DNA of 64,000 nucleotides from Candidatus Nitrohelix vancouverensis (GCA_015698305.1 CP048620.1:708557-772556); one strand, 5' to 3'. Shown: positions 37,106-46,530, counted from the stretch's first letter. Notes: generated from the letters alone by a model not told the origin. Numbers and translations are program-made.

Positions 37106-37336
37106 TTATCTCTTTTTAATCAATTGGGAGATCTGTCCCAGATCGAATTTCCGGGACGACGCGGCAGATTCATTTTCCTGCCTGATTTTAATGAAAACCT
37201 CTTCGCGGTAGATTTTGGTCTCTTTCGGAGCCTCAATGCCCAGACGAATGTTTTTACCCTTTACTTCTATAACGGTAATTTTGATATCTTCATTAATTTT
37301 TATACTCTCGCCAACTTTTCGGGTGAGCACCAGCAT
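37106..37336 (-). CDS. csrA: Carbon storage regulator / translational repressor CsrA
   Basis: 76 residues starting MLVLTRKVGESIKINEDI; the frame extends upstream to 37402 but this Met is invariant in the family. The core GKNIRLGIEAPKETKIYREEV carries the RNA-binding surface. The C-terminal extension (about residues 50-76) is longer than in E. coli, as is common in species with FliW, where it contacts FliW. It would bind GGA motifs in mRNA leaders. Confidence 0.95.
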   Translation of the reverse strand: MLVLTRKVGESIKINEDIKITVIEVKGKNIRLGIEAPKETKIYREEVFIKIRQENESAASSRKFDLGQISQLIKKR

Positions 37337-37587
37337 AAGAAAGACCGGGAAAGGTAAGAACCGCTCACGGCGCACAGGACGCCGGAAAGTGAATAAAAGC
37401 AATGGAATTATAGCAGATAAGCGCGGAAAACCCTAAAATTTAAGCGCTTTCGCCAATCCCGTGATATCAATTGACAGACAGGCTCTAAATGTGTTAATTT
37501 TCGCAACTTGTTTATAGAGAAGTATTTCCGACCCATTCCCGCAGACAACGCGGCGCCCCGGACGGAATCCAAGCAAGACACCGATAC

Positions 37588-37660
<73 letters not shown>

Positions 37661-37675
37661 CTCCCTTGCAGGGAG

Positions 37676-37767
37676 GGCCTAGAGCCGCAAGCCGTTACAC
37701 CTTTCGTTTTTCCCTATTAGCTTCGTTAGCCACAACCACCCCATAGCAACATCTACGTGACCGGAAC
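37676..37767. repeat. R3 direct repeat after tRNA-Phe, left copy
   Basis: Contains TAGCTTCGTTAGCCACAACC (37718-37737) and ends CGTGACCGGAAC. A second copy lies at 39351-39400, and a diverged form at about 39438-39500. The two good copies flank the HsdR fragment and the Sel1 gene. Confidence 0.75.
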
Positions 37768-37799
37768 AATTGCGCCTAAAACACTTTTCTGGCTTTTCG

Positions 37800-37990
37800 T
37801 GTTCAGCCCAAGTCTCCTGTCACAAACCGCCCCCTCACCCTGACCCTCTCCCCTCGCTGGCAGGATTAACCTGACAAGGAATGGGTGAAAAGCGGGCAAC
37901 GCTCGAGGAAAATAGTCGACAAGTTTTGATTGCGTTCTGAGAGATGAATAGCAGTACAAGTTCAGCATTACGTCTCCGGCCACGGGCCGG
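37800..37990. repeat. R2 mosaic block (plus orientation)
   Basis: About 105 bp of this block (37846-37950) recur nearly unchanged at 39878-39980. They include CTCTCCCCTCGCTGGCAGG, a GCGGGCAACGCTCG cassette and the linker GATTGCGTTCTGAGAG ... ATAGCAG. Confidence 0.8.
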
Positions 37991-38079
37991 GATTCGTCTT
38001 GCCAAATACGACGATTGACTCCGCCCCCTTCCCTGTAGTTTAATCAGCTTCTAATCAATTCCAATGGCTTAGCGGAACG

Positions 38080-38523
38080 ATGAAAGAAGCGACAGCTCGA
38101 GTTAAAATCAATAAATTGCTTGAGGCCGCGGGTTGGCGTTTCTTCGCGGAAGGCAATTCTCCCGCGAACATTCAGCTGGAACCCAGTCTTTCAATCAAAA
38201 GAAACGATCTCGATGCTTTCTGTGAAAATTCTGAGAAGATCAGTAAAGGCTTCATCGATTTTCTGCTACTCGACTCCAAAGGTTTCCCCATGATCGTTTT
38301 GGAAGCCAAGTCCGAAAACAAGAATCCGCTAATGGGCAAAGAACAGGCCCGCGACTATGCAAAATCTCATAAGCGCCGATTTGTAATTCTTTCAAACGGT
38401 AATCTGCATTATTTCTGGGATCTCGAACACGGCACCCCCTCTGCCATAACCACACCTTCAAAATCTTTAGCCTGCAAATGGATAATATTAAAGAATGATA
38501 CTGGACAATCTATAGGAGACTAG
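38080..38523 (+). pseudogene. Truncated type I restriction R subunit, N-terminal nuclease domain
   Basis: 147 residues. It resembles only the first part of HsdR (usually more than 700 residues): ATARVKINKLLEAAGWRF, then the PD-(D/E)xK nuclease core GFIDFLLLDSKG (metal Asp), IVLEAKSE (E and K), and the QARDYAKS helix motif, then VILSNGNLHYFWDLEHG. After that the sequence leaves the family (ACKWIILKNDTG) and stops; helicase motifs are absent. No HsdM or HsdS is nearby. It reads as a decayed remnant, although the nuclease core itself is intact. Confidence 0.8.
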
Positions 38524-38526
38524 GTT

Positions 38527-39291
38527 ATGCCTCAACTGATATTGATCCTTTTTATCCTTGGCTTTATGTATACCAATGGGCAAAGCGTTTCTCAGGATGA
38601 CAAAGAAGCTGTTACGTGGTTTGGAAAAATAGCTGGACAGGGAGAGGCTTTTGTCCAATACACACTAGGCGTGATGTATTACAAAGGACAATTCGTTGCT
38701 CAAGATGACAGAGAAGCTGTCAAGTGGTTTCGTAAAGCCGCTGAACAGGGGCATGCCCAAGCCCAAACAGACCTTGGGTGGAGTTATTTAGATGGGCAAG
38801 GCGTTGCTCAGGATGACAAAGAAGCTGTTAAATGGTTTCGCAAAGCCGCTGAACAGGGACATGCCCCAGCCCAATCAAGGCTTGGGTGGAGTTATTTAGA
38901 TGGGCAAGGCGTTGCTCAGGATGACAAAGAAGCTGTTAAATGGTTTCGCAAAGCCGCTGAACAGGAATATGCCCCAGCCCAATTCAAACTTGGCCTGATA
39001 TATGCCAATGGACAAGGTGTTGCTCAAGATGACAGAGAAGCTGTCGCGTGGTTTCGCAAAGCCGCTGAACAGAAAATTGTATTAGCTCAATTCCAACTTG
39101 GCTTGATGTATGCCAATGGACAAGGCGTTGCCCAAGATTTGATCCAGGCCCATAAGTTTTCTAATATCGCAGGGGCTAACGGAAATAATCTGGGAAGAAT
39201 TAACAAGGACGTTCTCGAATTGAAAATGACTCCAGATCAAATAGCCGAAGCGAAAAAATTAGCAAGGGAGTGGATGGAAACTCACAAATAA
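38527..39291 (+). CDS. Sel1-repeat (SLR) protein
   Basis: 254 residues, six Sel1-like repeats of 36 residues (LGWSYLDGQGVAQDDKEA, KWFRKAAEQGHA pattern). Repeats 3 and 4 are nearly identical in DNA (38779-38886 against 38887-38994), a sign of recent duplication. The hydrophobic N-terminus (PQLILILFILGFMYTNG) aligns with a repeat start and may be an eroded repeat rather than a signal peptide. SLR proteins mediate protein contacts. The gene lies 3 bp after the HsdR fragment and both sit between R3 copies. Confidence 0.8.
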   Translation: MPQLILILFILGFMYTNGQSVSQDDKEAVTWFGKIAGQGEAFVQYTLGVMYYKGQFVAQDDREAVKWFRKAAEQGHAQAQTDLGWSYLDGQGVAQDDKEAVKWFRKAAEQGHAPAQSRLGWSYLDGQGVAQDDKEAVKWFRKAAEQEYAPAQFKLGLIYANGQGVAQDDREAVAWFRKAAEQKIVLAQFQLGLMYANGQGVAQDLIQAHKFSNIAGANGNNLGRINKDVLELKMTPDQIAEAKKLAREWMETHK

Positions 39292-39350
39292 ATGGGCTTC
39301 TACCGCATCAATGTAGAGAAGCAAACGGCGACTTCAACCAATAGCACAAC

Positions 39351-39500
39351 TAGCTTCGTTAGCCACAACCACCCCATAACAATTCCTTCGTGACCGGAAC
39401 GGTCCTCTTCGTTAGAGGGGCGCAGATTGCATCTGCTGGCCTAGAGCTGATAGCCCTTACCCCTTCCGCAAATCTCCCCTAGCTTCGTTTCCCGTTACTC
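39351..39500. repeat. R3 direct repeat, right copies
   Basis: 39351-39400 repeats TAGCTTCGTTAGCCACAACC and the CGTGACCGGAAC end of the left copy. 39438-39500 is a diverged second copy starting GGCCTAGAGC. Confidence 0.72.
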
Positions 39501-40190
39501 CCAGCGCACAACCCCAATTACCAGACCCTAACGCTCTAATTGCGCCTTGAAATGCCAATAACAGAAAAACCTTAAGCCTCGGGAAAGAGGAATCATCATT
39601 CCCCCTCACCCTAACCCTCTCCCGCGAGGGGAGAGGGACGGACTACGTCCGCTGGATGATAACCAAAACTGTTAAATTGTACCCAACGGGATTAATGGCT
39701 GTGTGAGTGGAAAGCTTGAATTGCGCCCTGAGATATTGCTATTAAAGGTGAGTCGAGCATATGAAAACCCTCTCCCCCGGGTGGGAGAGGGGAAACTGTA
39801 CAAACAAGCCTAATGCCATTCAATTGCGCCTTGAGACATTGCAATTAAAGTAGAATTGAGCGCTAGAAAACCCTCTCCCCTCGCTGGCAGGATTAACCTG
39901 ACAAGGAATGGGTGAAAAGCGGGCAACGCCCGAGGAAAATAGTCGACAAGTTTTGATTGCGTTCTGAGAGATTAATAGCGCAAAAAGTCGAGCGCTTGAA
40001 AACCCTCTCCCCTCGCGGACAGGCTTAGCCCGACGAGGGCTGGGTGAGGAGGGCGGGCAACACCCGTTGAGTATAAGGCGGTGGGTTTTGATTGCGCTTG
40101 AAAGAGATCAACAGCAATACTAAACGGCTCTAGCCGCACGCTGGCCCCCTAGCCAAGAGAGTGTTGTAGTACAACACACATCTTGCGGTC
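39501..40190. repeat. R2 mosaic block (plus orientation)
   Basis: At least five linkers (AATTGCGCCTTGAAATG, AATTGCGCCCTGAGAT and relatives) alternate with GGACTACGTCC, CTCTCCCCCGGGTGGGAGAG and CTCTCCCCTCGCGGACAGG cassettes. It lies between convergent genes. Confidence 0.8.
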
Positions 40191-40232
40191 GTTCTTAAGT
40201 GCTTAATTTTTCAATTTTTCTTTGACCGGTTC

Positions 40233-40466
40233 TTATTTCTTACGTTTAAGAATTATATATTCCAGTTTCAAATGATTAATGATCCGATACGCCCCTAGAT
40301 TTTCTAGACACCTTGTATTTTCATTTAGATAATATTTAAACGGATGATTTTTCTTTTCTGGAGGTATTCGAATTTTTGCGAGGAATTTCAATCCATAGGT
40401 TTTTATAAACTCACCACCATTTTTTTGATTTAATAGGCCCTTTATTTCTATTGATCTTTTTTGCAA
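40233..40466 (-). CDS. Small AT-rich open frame overlapping the DUF4145 gene
   Basis: 77 residues, Lys/Asn/Ile-rich (GGEFIKTYGLKFLAKIRIPP). It overlaps the 3' end of the DUF4145 gene by 56 bp in another frame. It may be a real small gene, or the former C-terminus of the neighbour after a frameshift. No family is recognised. Confidence 0.35.
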   Translation of the reverse strand: MQKRSIEIKGLLNQKNGGEFIKTYGLKFLAKIRIPPEKKNHPFKYYLNENTRCLENLGAYRIINHLKLEYIILKRKK

Positions 40467-41193
40467 GGTTTTTCATGTTTTCTCTCTTTTGAGTGAATAC
40501 CTCAGCTAGAAGTTCTTCCATAAGTTCATAGGCATCAAGTATGTCATCAGACGTCACTTGCTTGCCGCTGTGGCTTCCAGCATTACCAAGCCATTTTATT
40601 GCAAACAACAGGTCTTGAATCTCTTGGTATTTTCTAGGGAGTAGCTCTATTCTATTGTGCAACGCCAAGTATTTTCGCTTCCCATTAGAAGTTGTAGATT
40701 TTTTTATTTTCAAGTAGGTCAGTAGATTTTCGAGGGCAGTGCGCATGTGATTTCCTGAAGACGAATAATCACAAAAAAATAGTGCGAAGGATTTTTCTAA
40801 TTCATCTTTTACGTTGTCGGGAATTTTCTTTGGGTAATTGAATAGCTTGAGGTTTGGTGAAAAGTACTTTGCGGTAAAAAAATCGACTAGAACATTTTCA
40901 GGATTTCCGTCTATGTCATCGACCATATCATGGTCAACACATCCAATTCCGGTATTGGATACTATTTCTTTGCATGATGGGTTTGTGCACTCAAGCAAGC
41001 AAGAATATACATAACGAATATCGTTAGGTAACGAGTCATTGTGTAGTTGATAATTACGAGAATGTAGCGTTTGTTCGAAATGAAATGTTTCAGCTTTTAT
41101 TTTTAATATGCTTTTTCTGCATGTTGGACATTTCCAGTTTAATGATCCGTCAAGCTGAAAGTAGGGATTACATTCTTTTCTATTAATACTCAT
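40411..41193 (-). CDS. DUF4145 domain protein
   Basis: 260 residues. An N-terminal zinc-finger-like part (KCPTCRKSILKIK, ECTNPSCKEI) precedes the helical DUF4145 core (LEKSFALFFCDYSSSGNHMR, ALENLLTYL, LLFAIKWLGNAGSHSGKQVT). DUF4145 proteins are found alone or fused to restriction enzymes and are associated with defence islands; the molecular role is unknown. GC is much lower than the chromosome, which suggests transfer. The Fic remnant further upstream has the same composition. Confidence 0.75.
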   Translation of the reverse strand: MSINRKECNPYFQLDGSLNWKCPTCRKSILKIKAETFHFEQTLHSRNYQLHNDSLPNDIRYVYSCLLECTNPSCKEIVSNTGIGCVDHDMVDDIDGNPENVLVDFFTAKYFSPNLKLFNYPKKIPDNVKDELEKSFALFFCDYSSSGNHMRTALENLLTYLKIKKSTTSNGKRKYLALHNRIELLPRKYQEIQDLLFAIKWLGNAGSHSGKQVTSDDILDAYELMEELLAEVFTQKRENMKNLAKKINRNKGPIKSKKWW

Positions 41194-41515
41194 AATTAAT
41201 TTTGAAGGTCGTTAACTTCGGCCGTTTGTTGTTAATTGTGGCGAGCATACCATAATTGATTTAAGACAAAGAATTCATTGCAAAAAATATTATAACAATT
41301 AAATTATTTCAAAATTAAAGAATATCCTTCGAATTTTAGGTGCAGATGACTCTCAGTTTATGTGTTTCTCTTTGGATGTTTTTAAAGAAAACTGGAAACC
41401 GACTTTTGAAAGGCGGCGTGTGGAAGATGGCGGGTACCAATTTTGAGGACTATGAGGCGTAAGGTTCATTGTCGTCGAAAGTATAAAAAAGTTCATGGTG
41501 GTTAGTCTGAAATAT

Positions 41516-41726
41516 TTACGAAATATCAGCCATGGAATAACTGGTACTGCGTCCGCCTCCGGGATTTTTGACCAAGATGTCGCGCTTGATAAGATCGTCA
41601 ATATCGCGGGATGCTGTGTCCTGAGAACATTTTTCCAGTTTTGCCCATTTCGATGAAATCGAGTTTTCCTTTAATCTCCGCATTGGCAAGAATTATTCTC
41701 CGCAGAAAATACGGAAAATAATCCAT
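41516..41726 (-). pseudogene. Frameshifted C-terminus of a Fic-family (DUF4172-type) protein
   Basis: Two overlapping minus-strand frames join into one family C-terminus. The first reads MDYFPYFLRRIILANAEIKG. The second reads SSKWAKLEKCSQDTASRDID followed by LVKNPGGGRSTSYSMADIS and a stop at 41516. Together they match the winged-helix end of Fic proteins, so a frameshift near 41650-41670 plus loss of the catalytic part is inferred. The rest of 41194-41931 contains only short degenerate frames. Confidence 0.7.
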
Positions 41727-41931
41727 CTAATCTCCCCATTCAAAACGAATAGCTTTTTTAGCGTCATCACGTGATTGTTATTCGCAGTTTTCAACAGCGA
41801 AAAAAGAGTCAATAATAGCAAAGCCCTCGGCCTTGTTTTCATTGGACTCAGTTGTGCTTCCTGGGATAAGATTTTTTCGTTCATAGAAGTCTTCACCCCG
41901 ACCTTGGGCCAACGAATCGAATGGAGCTTTT

Positions 41932-42606
41932 TTGCTGAACTCTCTCTTATTGAAATTGCGGCAGGTGTTTTTTCCCAATTCGCGTCAATTCTGGGAGGGG
42001 CGCTATGCGCTGGGCGGGCATTCGGGGGGTGGGTCTTACGGCTTGCTGGCGGAGTTCAAGGCAGAAATCCTCAACGGCTTCGTCGCGCGTCACGCTATCC
42101 AGTCGGTGGTCGAGTTCGGTTGCGGCGACGGCGCTCAATTGTCTCTCGCTGACTATCCAAAGTATACAGGGCTGGACGTGGCGTCGACTGCTGTCTCGCT
42201 GTGTTCGGATCGCTTCGCCAACGATCCTTCCAAAAATTTTCTCTTATACGATGCGGATTCCTTCGATCCGGCATCGCTTCGCGCCGATCTGGCTTTGTCG
42301 CTGGACGTGATCTATCACCTCGTCGAGGATGCGGTTTACGAGGGCTATCTCGATCATCTGTTCGCGACGGCTGAGCGTTTCGTCATCGTCTATTCGAGCA
42401 ATCACGACGAGCGCGGGGCCTGGTTCGAGCGTCACATCCGGCATCGTCCGGTGACGCGGGATATTCTTGCGCGCTTCCCGGACTGGCGCTTGTTGGAGGA
42501 GATCCCGAACCGCTATCCCTGGAACGGCAACTCGGCGGAGGGTTCCTTTGCCAATTTCTACATCTTCCAAAAATCCGGCGAGGCCAGCGTGACGCTGGAC
42601 CCGTAA
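41932..42606 (+). CDS. SAM-dependent methyltransferase
   Basis: 224 residues from a TTG start with GGAG five to six bases upstream. The class I motif VVEFGCGDGAQLSL (motif I) binds SAM; YTGLDVASTAV is motif II and ADLALSLDVIYHL motif III/IV. The substrate is unknown. The last residues (SVTLDP) and the stop are encoded by an R2 cassette, CCAGCGTGACGCTGG (42584-42598), the same palindrome that truncates the Rhs gene, so the native C-terminus may have been replaced. Confidence 0.82.
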   Translation: MLNSLLLKLRQVFFPNSRQFWEGRYALGGHSGGGSYGLLAEFKAEILNGFVARHAIQSVVEFGCGDGAQLSLADYPKYTGLDVASTAVSLCSDRFANDPSKNFLLYDADSFDPASLRADLALSLDVIYHLVEDAVYEGYLDHLFATAERFVIVYSSNHDERGAWFERHIRHRPVTRDILARFPDWRLLEEIPNRYPWNGNSAEGSFANFYIFQKSGEASVTLDP

Positions 42607-42965
42607 GGCTTAACTTTTCTCTGCTATTCATCCCTTTTGAGCGCAACTGAAAAGTTGCGGCTCACTTCCAGCGGACGAAGTCCGTCTGCCCCCTCACCCA
42701 GCCCTCTCCCGCGAGGGGAGAGGGTTATCAAACGCTAAACTCGTATTGCTAGCAAAATATCTAGGCGCAATTGAATAGTTACGGCTCTCTTCCTGCGGGC
42801 GTTGCCCGTCTGCCCCCTCACCCAGCCCTCTCCCTCAGGGAGAGGGTTTTCTAAGGCTCAACTCACATTGCTAGCAAAATCTCCAGGCACAATTGAATAG
42901 TTACGGCTATCTTCTTGCGGGTGAAACCCGTCGGCTCTTATCCTGCGGGTGAAACCCGCCTAAAG
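42607..42965. repeat. R2 mosaic block (minus orientation)
   Basis: Three linkers with GAGCGCAACTG, GGCGCAATTG and GGCACAATTG. Cassettes: CGGACGAAGTCCG, CTCTCCCGCGAGGGGAGAG, GCGGGCGTTGCCCG, CTCTCCCTCAGGGAGAG and GCGGGTGAAACCCGC (the last one twice). Confidence 0.85.
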
Positions 42966-43033
42966 TTTTAAGAAAAACGGTCGTAAAGGGGGATAAGGAT
43001 AACTGTTCCCTTTAACTTTTTTGGATCATTCGC

Positions 43034-43864
43034 ATGGTAGCGATCATTCAAGGGTCCCCGGTCTTCATCTCCGCCCCAGGCAAGGAGTGCACGGACTGCG
43101 AGGACGACCTGCGTCAACAAAAACTCCAGGAAGCGGAGGCGACGCGTGAACGCTCTGTGGTGGATCGGGTCTCTCTTTCTGCCACGGCGCGCAGGCTGGC
43201 GGACGATTCAGCGGTTTCGGTTGACGAGGCAGAGGGTGAAAGCGAAGGCAAGCAAGGGTCTTCTCCCCTTTCCACGCCGACGGAAGCGCAGTTGACGGAG
43301 GAAGAACGCCAAGTCGTTCAGGAATTGCAGGCGCGCGACCGCGAGGTGCGGGCGCACGAGCAGGCGCACAAGAGCGCGGCGGGTCCCCACGCAACGGGCG
43401 GCCCGACCTACACTTACCAGACAGGGCCGGATGGACGCCGCTACGCGGTGGGCGGCGAGGTGCAGATCGATACCTCTCCCGTTCCCAACAATCCTGAAGC
43501 GACGATAAGAAAAGCGCAGACCATTCGACGTGCGGCGACGGCTCCGGCAAACCCTTCGGCGCAGGATCGCGCGGTTGCGGCTCAGGCGTCTCGAATGGAA
43601 GCGGAGGCGCGTCGCGAGGTTCAGGCGGAACGAGCGGAAGAAAATAACGAACTGCTGGAGGATTCCAATAACGGCGAATTTTCTCCTATTTCAAGCGCGT
43701 CTGAAACCAATCCGGTCTCTTCATCGGAAAGCTCTTCCGCTTCGGGAGATGACGGCAATGATCTCTCAAACCCGAAAACACCCACATCGATTGATAATCG
43801 ATTCAAACCCTTCACTGCCAGCGCCAGCCAGATCACCGGAAGTCTGATCGACATCATCTCCTAA
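43034..43864 (+). CDS. Putative metalloprotease, SprA/CJM1_0395 family
   Basis: 276 residues. A disordered, charged N-terminal third precedes the family core VVQELQARDREVRAHEQAHK with an HExxH-type zinc motif (HEQAH), then GGPTYTYQTGPDGRRYAVGG and the VPNNPEATIRKAQTIRRAA helix. The C-terminal tail is Ser-rich. It probably cleaves or processes a cytosolic or surface substrate, but no target is known. It is followed directly by repeats (CCGTCGGCGAGGCGCCG). Confidence 0.85.
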   Translation: MVAIIQGSPVFISAPGKECTDCEDDLRQQKLQEAEATRERSVVDRVSLSATARRLADDSAVSVDEAEGESEGKQGSSPLSTPTEAQLTEEERQVVQELQARDREVRAHEQAHKSAAGPHATGGPTYTYQTGPDGRRYAVGGEVQIDTSPVPNNPEATIRKAQTIRRAATAPANPSAQDRAVAAQASRMEAEARREVQAERAEENNELLEDSNNGEFSPISSASETNPVSSSESSSASGDDGNDLSNPKTPTSIDNRFKPFTASASQITGSLIDIIS

Positions 43865-44190
43865 CCCGTCGGCGAGGCGCCGAGGCCTTAACGCTCAACT
43901 CGCACTGCTAGCAAAATATCTAGGCGCAATTGAATAGTTGCGGCTATCTTCCTGCGGACGATGTCCGCTCCTGCAGGCGAAGCCTGCTCGGCGAGGGGCC
44001 GGGGCCGTATGGCTAGTCCCGTATTGCTATCAAGCCTATAGAGCGCACTCGAACTTATCGGCTAACTTCCTGCAGGCGAAGCCTGCCCGGCGAGGCGCCG
44101 GGGCCGTATGGCTAGTCCCGTATTGCTATCAAGCCTATTGGGCGCAGTCGAACTTATCTGCTAACTTCCTGCAGGCGAAGCCTGCTCTGT
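43865..44190. repeat. R2 mosaic block (minus orientation)
   Basis: Three linkers. The unit GCAGGCGAAGCCTGC with a CGGCGAGG... cassette is repeated about 110 bp apart (43970-44080 and 44071-44190), showing a recent tandem duplication. Confidence 0.83.
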
Positions 44191-44228
44191 TCTGGCATTT
44201 TCATGCGAGATAGGTTAAAAATACATTT

Positions 44229-44501
44229 ATGAGTTTAATAAATAAAGACAACCTGACTTTTATGGCCTCGGTGGAACAATTCTTCCTTTCCGTGCGAAAC
44301 TCCGGGCTGACCTTATCCGCGACCGATTACGAACTCATCTCCCGATGGGAAGAGCGCGAGGTTCCGCTTCACGTTCTATTCCCGGCGATAGAGAGCGGCA
44401 TGGAGGAGCACGCGATGAGAAATCCACGCAAGGGCCGCACGCTGTCTTTAACGGCTCTGGCTCCCTATATCGAAGAGGCCATTGAAAGGGCGCGCTATTG
44501 A
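44229..44501 (+). CDS. Hypothetical protein coupled to the DnaC-like gene
   Basis: 90 residues, helical, with SVRNSGLTLSATDYELISRW and a C-terminal TALAPYIEEAIERARY. No domain known to me. The stop TGA overlaps the TTG start of the next gene (TTGA), a tight translational coupling, so it should work with the DnaC-like ATPase, for example as a helicase-loader partner or adaptor. Confidence 0.65.
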   Translation: MSLINKDNLTFMASVEQFFLSVRNSGLTLSATDYELISRWEEREVPLHVLFPAIESGMEEHAMRNPRKGRTLSLTALAPYIEEAIERARY

Positions 44502-45397
44502 ACTCGACTGAAAAGGGCGTTTGCCCCGCCTGCGACGACCGCAAATACACCGTATCTTCCGATGCGCATGGCAGAATGCGCGCCGAGGTTTGCGCTTGCC
44601 TGGTCTGCGACAAATGCGACGGGACGGGGCGTTTGTTCTACGAAGACGATCAGGGTCGCTCTTTCGTTAAAAACTGCGAGTGCCTTAATTTTCGCCGCCG
44701 GGTCGATTTGTTGAGCCGGGCTGGCTTGCCCAGCAAGTATGCGAAGGTGGAGCTGGAAACCTACCACCCCTTTGACAGCAGTCAAAAAAAGGCTCTGTCC
44801 CGAGCCAGGGATTTCCTCGCCGATTTCAAAAAGGGCGGGTCAGATTTCAACCACGGTCTGGTGTTCATGGGCGGGCCGGGCGTCGGCAAAACGCATCTAT
44901 GCGTCGCCATTGTGAAGAGCCTCATTCTCGACCTGGGCGTATCCTGCAAATTTGTCGATTTCTTCCAGTTGTTCGGCGAAATTCGTCAGGGATACTCCGA
45001 GGATCGCGCGGAAAAATCGCTCATCGAGCCGCTGATTCAATCGCGGGTGCTGGTGATCGACGAGTTGGCCAAGGGCCGCCGCCACAGCGAATGGGAGCAG
45101 TCCATATTGGATGAATTCATTTCAGCGCGTTACAACGCGGGCAATAAAGTGACGCTCTACACAACCAACTACCTCAACCAGCTTCCCAACGGCAAGAAAT
45201 CCAAGAAAGACGATCAGCAGGATCGCGTTGATTTTCGCGAACGCGAGTTCCAGCAATCCTTTTCCAAAGAAACCCTGCTGGACCGGGTCGGCGAAAGAAT
45301 TTATTCGCGGATCACCGAGTCCTCCGATTTCATAGAGATCAAGGGCGAAGATTTTCGCCAGGGCATGCAGGGTTCCTCCCGCCGCATTCGCAAATAG
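44498..45397 (+). CDS. DnaC/IstB-like AAA+ ATPase with Cys-rich N-terminus
   Basis: 299 residues with a TTG start. The N-terminal third has a double zinc-ribbon-like pattern (CPACDD, CACLVCDKCDGTGR, NCEC). The AAA+ core has Walker A GGPGVGKTH, Walker B VLVIDELAKG, a sensor-1 ThrThrAsn (YTTNYL) and an arginine finger region GERIYSRI. It resembles replicative-helicase loaders. No insertion-sequence transposase lies nearby, so it is more likely a loader than IstB. The stop codon is directly followed by an R2 cassette. Confidence 0.85.
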   Translation: MNSTEKGVCPACDDRKYTVSSDAHGRMRAEVCACLVCDKCDGTGRLFYEDDQGRSFVKNCECLNFRRRVDLLSRAGLPSKYAKVELETYHPFDSSQKKALSRARDFLADFKKGGSDFNHGLVFMGGPGVGKTHLCVAIVKSLILDLGVSCKFVDFFQLFGEIRQGYSEDRAEKSLIEPLIQSRVLVIDELAKGRRHSEWEQSILDEFISARYNAGNKVTLYTTNYLNQLPNGKKSKKDDQQDRVDFREREFQQSFSKETLLDRVGERIYSRITESSDFIEIKGEDFRQGMQGSSRRIRK

Positions 45398-46200
45398 GCG
45401 GACGACGTCCGCTGGAAGATTGCCGTAGCGTTTAAATTGCGTTTTAAATATTTCTAGCAGTGCGAGATCAGCCTTAGATATGCAACAACGCCACCCTCAC
45501 CTGTATCCTCTCCCTGAGGGAGAGGAGCGGACTTCGTCCGCAGGAAGATAGCCGTAGCGTTTAAATTGCGTTCAGAAATGTTGATAGTATTGGGAACTGA
45601 GCGTTAGGAATTGGCGTCATTGCGAGGAGCGTTAGCGACGAAGCAATCCAGAGACTTTAATAAAATGCTTAAAGGCGCTGGATCGCCACGCTCCTTAACA
45701 GTCGCTCGCGATGACGACCTCAAGAACATACTCATCATTGCGTTTTGAGAGATTGGTAGCAGAGAGGAGTTTAGCGATAGAAAATCCCTCTCCCTGAGGG
45801 AGAGGAGCGGACTTCGTCCGCAGGAAGAGAGCCGCAACTTTTCAGTTGCGCCATAAAGGGATAGATAGCAGAAAAAAGTTAAGCGCTAGAAAACCCTCTC
45901 CCCTTTGCGGGAGAGGGCTGGGTGAGGGGGCAGGCTGTGCCTGCTTTATAAGTGCCGATAGGTTACGATTGCGCCCAGAGATATTGATAGCAGTCCGAAA
46001 TCAGCGTTACGGCCTCGGCGCCTCGCCTGGCAGGCTTCGCCTGATGATAAATAGGCTAAACTATTCGACTGCGATTAGAGATATTGACAGCAGTGGAAGG
46101 TTCAGCGTAAAGGCCCCGGCGGCCTCGCCGAAGGGATGGATAGCAGTAGGAGTCGAGCGTTAGGAATTGGCGTCGCGCCAAGGGGCGCGGGGAGCGCGCT
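45398..46200. repeat. R2 mosaic block (about seven linkers, plus orientation)
   Basis: Begins one base after the DnaC-like stop with CGGACGACGTCCG. Other cassettes are CTCTCCCTGAGGGAGAG, CGGACTTCGTCCG, GCAGGCTGTGCCTGC, CGGCGCCTCGCC and one complete R1 unit. The stretch 45601-45860 is duplicated at about 52855-53110. Confidence 0.85.
45615..45716. repeat. R1 palindromic element, copy 5 (inverted orientation)
   Basis: 102 bp in the orientation CGTCATTGCGAG ... CTCGCGATGACG, embedded as a cassette between two R2 linkers. Confidence 0.9.
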
Positions 46201-46317
46201 TTAGAAGCGCAACTCCCCACTTATTCAGGGATTTCTATTTCGTTTCTACCCGACCTTTGGTGGAGGATTAGGAGTTAAACGATCAAGACTTCCCCTGAAC
46301 TTTATCGGTCTACGGTC
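46201..46317. other. Short gap between the repeat block and a small gene
   Basis: Contains GAGCGCGCTTTAGAAGCGC, a small hairpin, at its start. No gene is seen. Confidence 0.35.
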
Positions 46318-46530
46318 TCATGGTTCCAAAACCCATTCGTCCGTCTCTTGATTAGATTGTAGAGGCTCTTTTCTTTTTGCTTTTCGACCGCGGCCCTTGG
46401 TGTTTTTCGCAGGCGCAAGATCTGTCGAACTCGCAAAGAAGTCATTCCAGTACCTGTTGCTCAGGGTTTGACTGTTAAGAACCTTTTTTACCTTGCCCTC
46501 TTTGTCTTTAATTCTAACTTCAAAGAACAT
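46318..46530 (-). CDS. Small basic hypothetical protein
   Basis: 70 residues. A very strong GGAGGT ribosome site precedes the ATG by five bases, the best argument that the gene is real. MFFEVRIKDKEGKVKKVLNS suggests a beta-strand start; a Lys/Arg-rich stretch (KGRGRKAKRK) lies near the C-terminus. No family recognised; the basic tail may bind nucleic acid. Confidence 0.6.
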   Translation of the reverse strand: MFFEVRIKDKEGKVKKVLNSQTLSNRYWNDFFASSTDLAPAKNTKGRGRKAKRKEPLQSNQETDEWVLEP

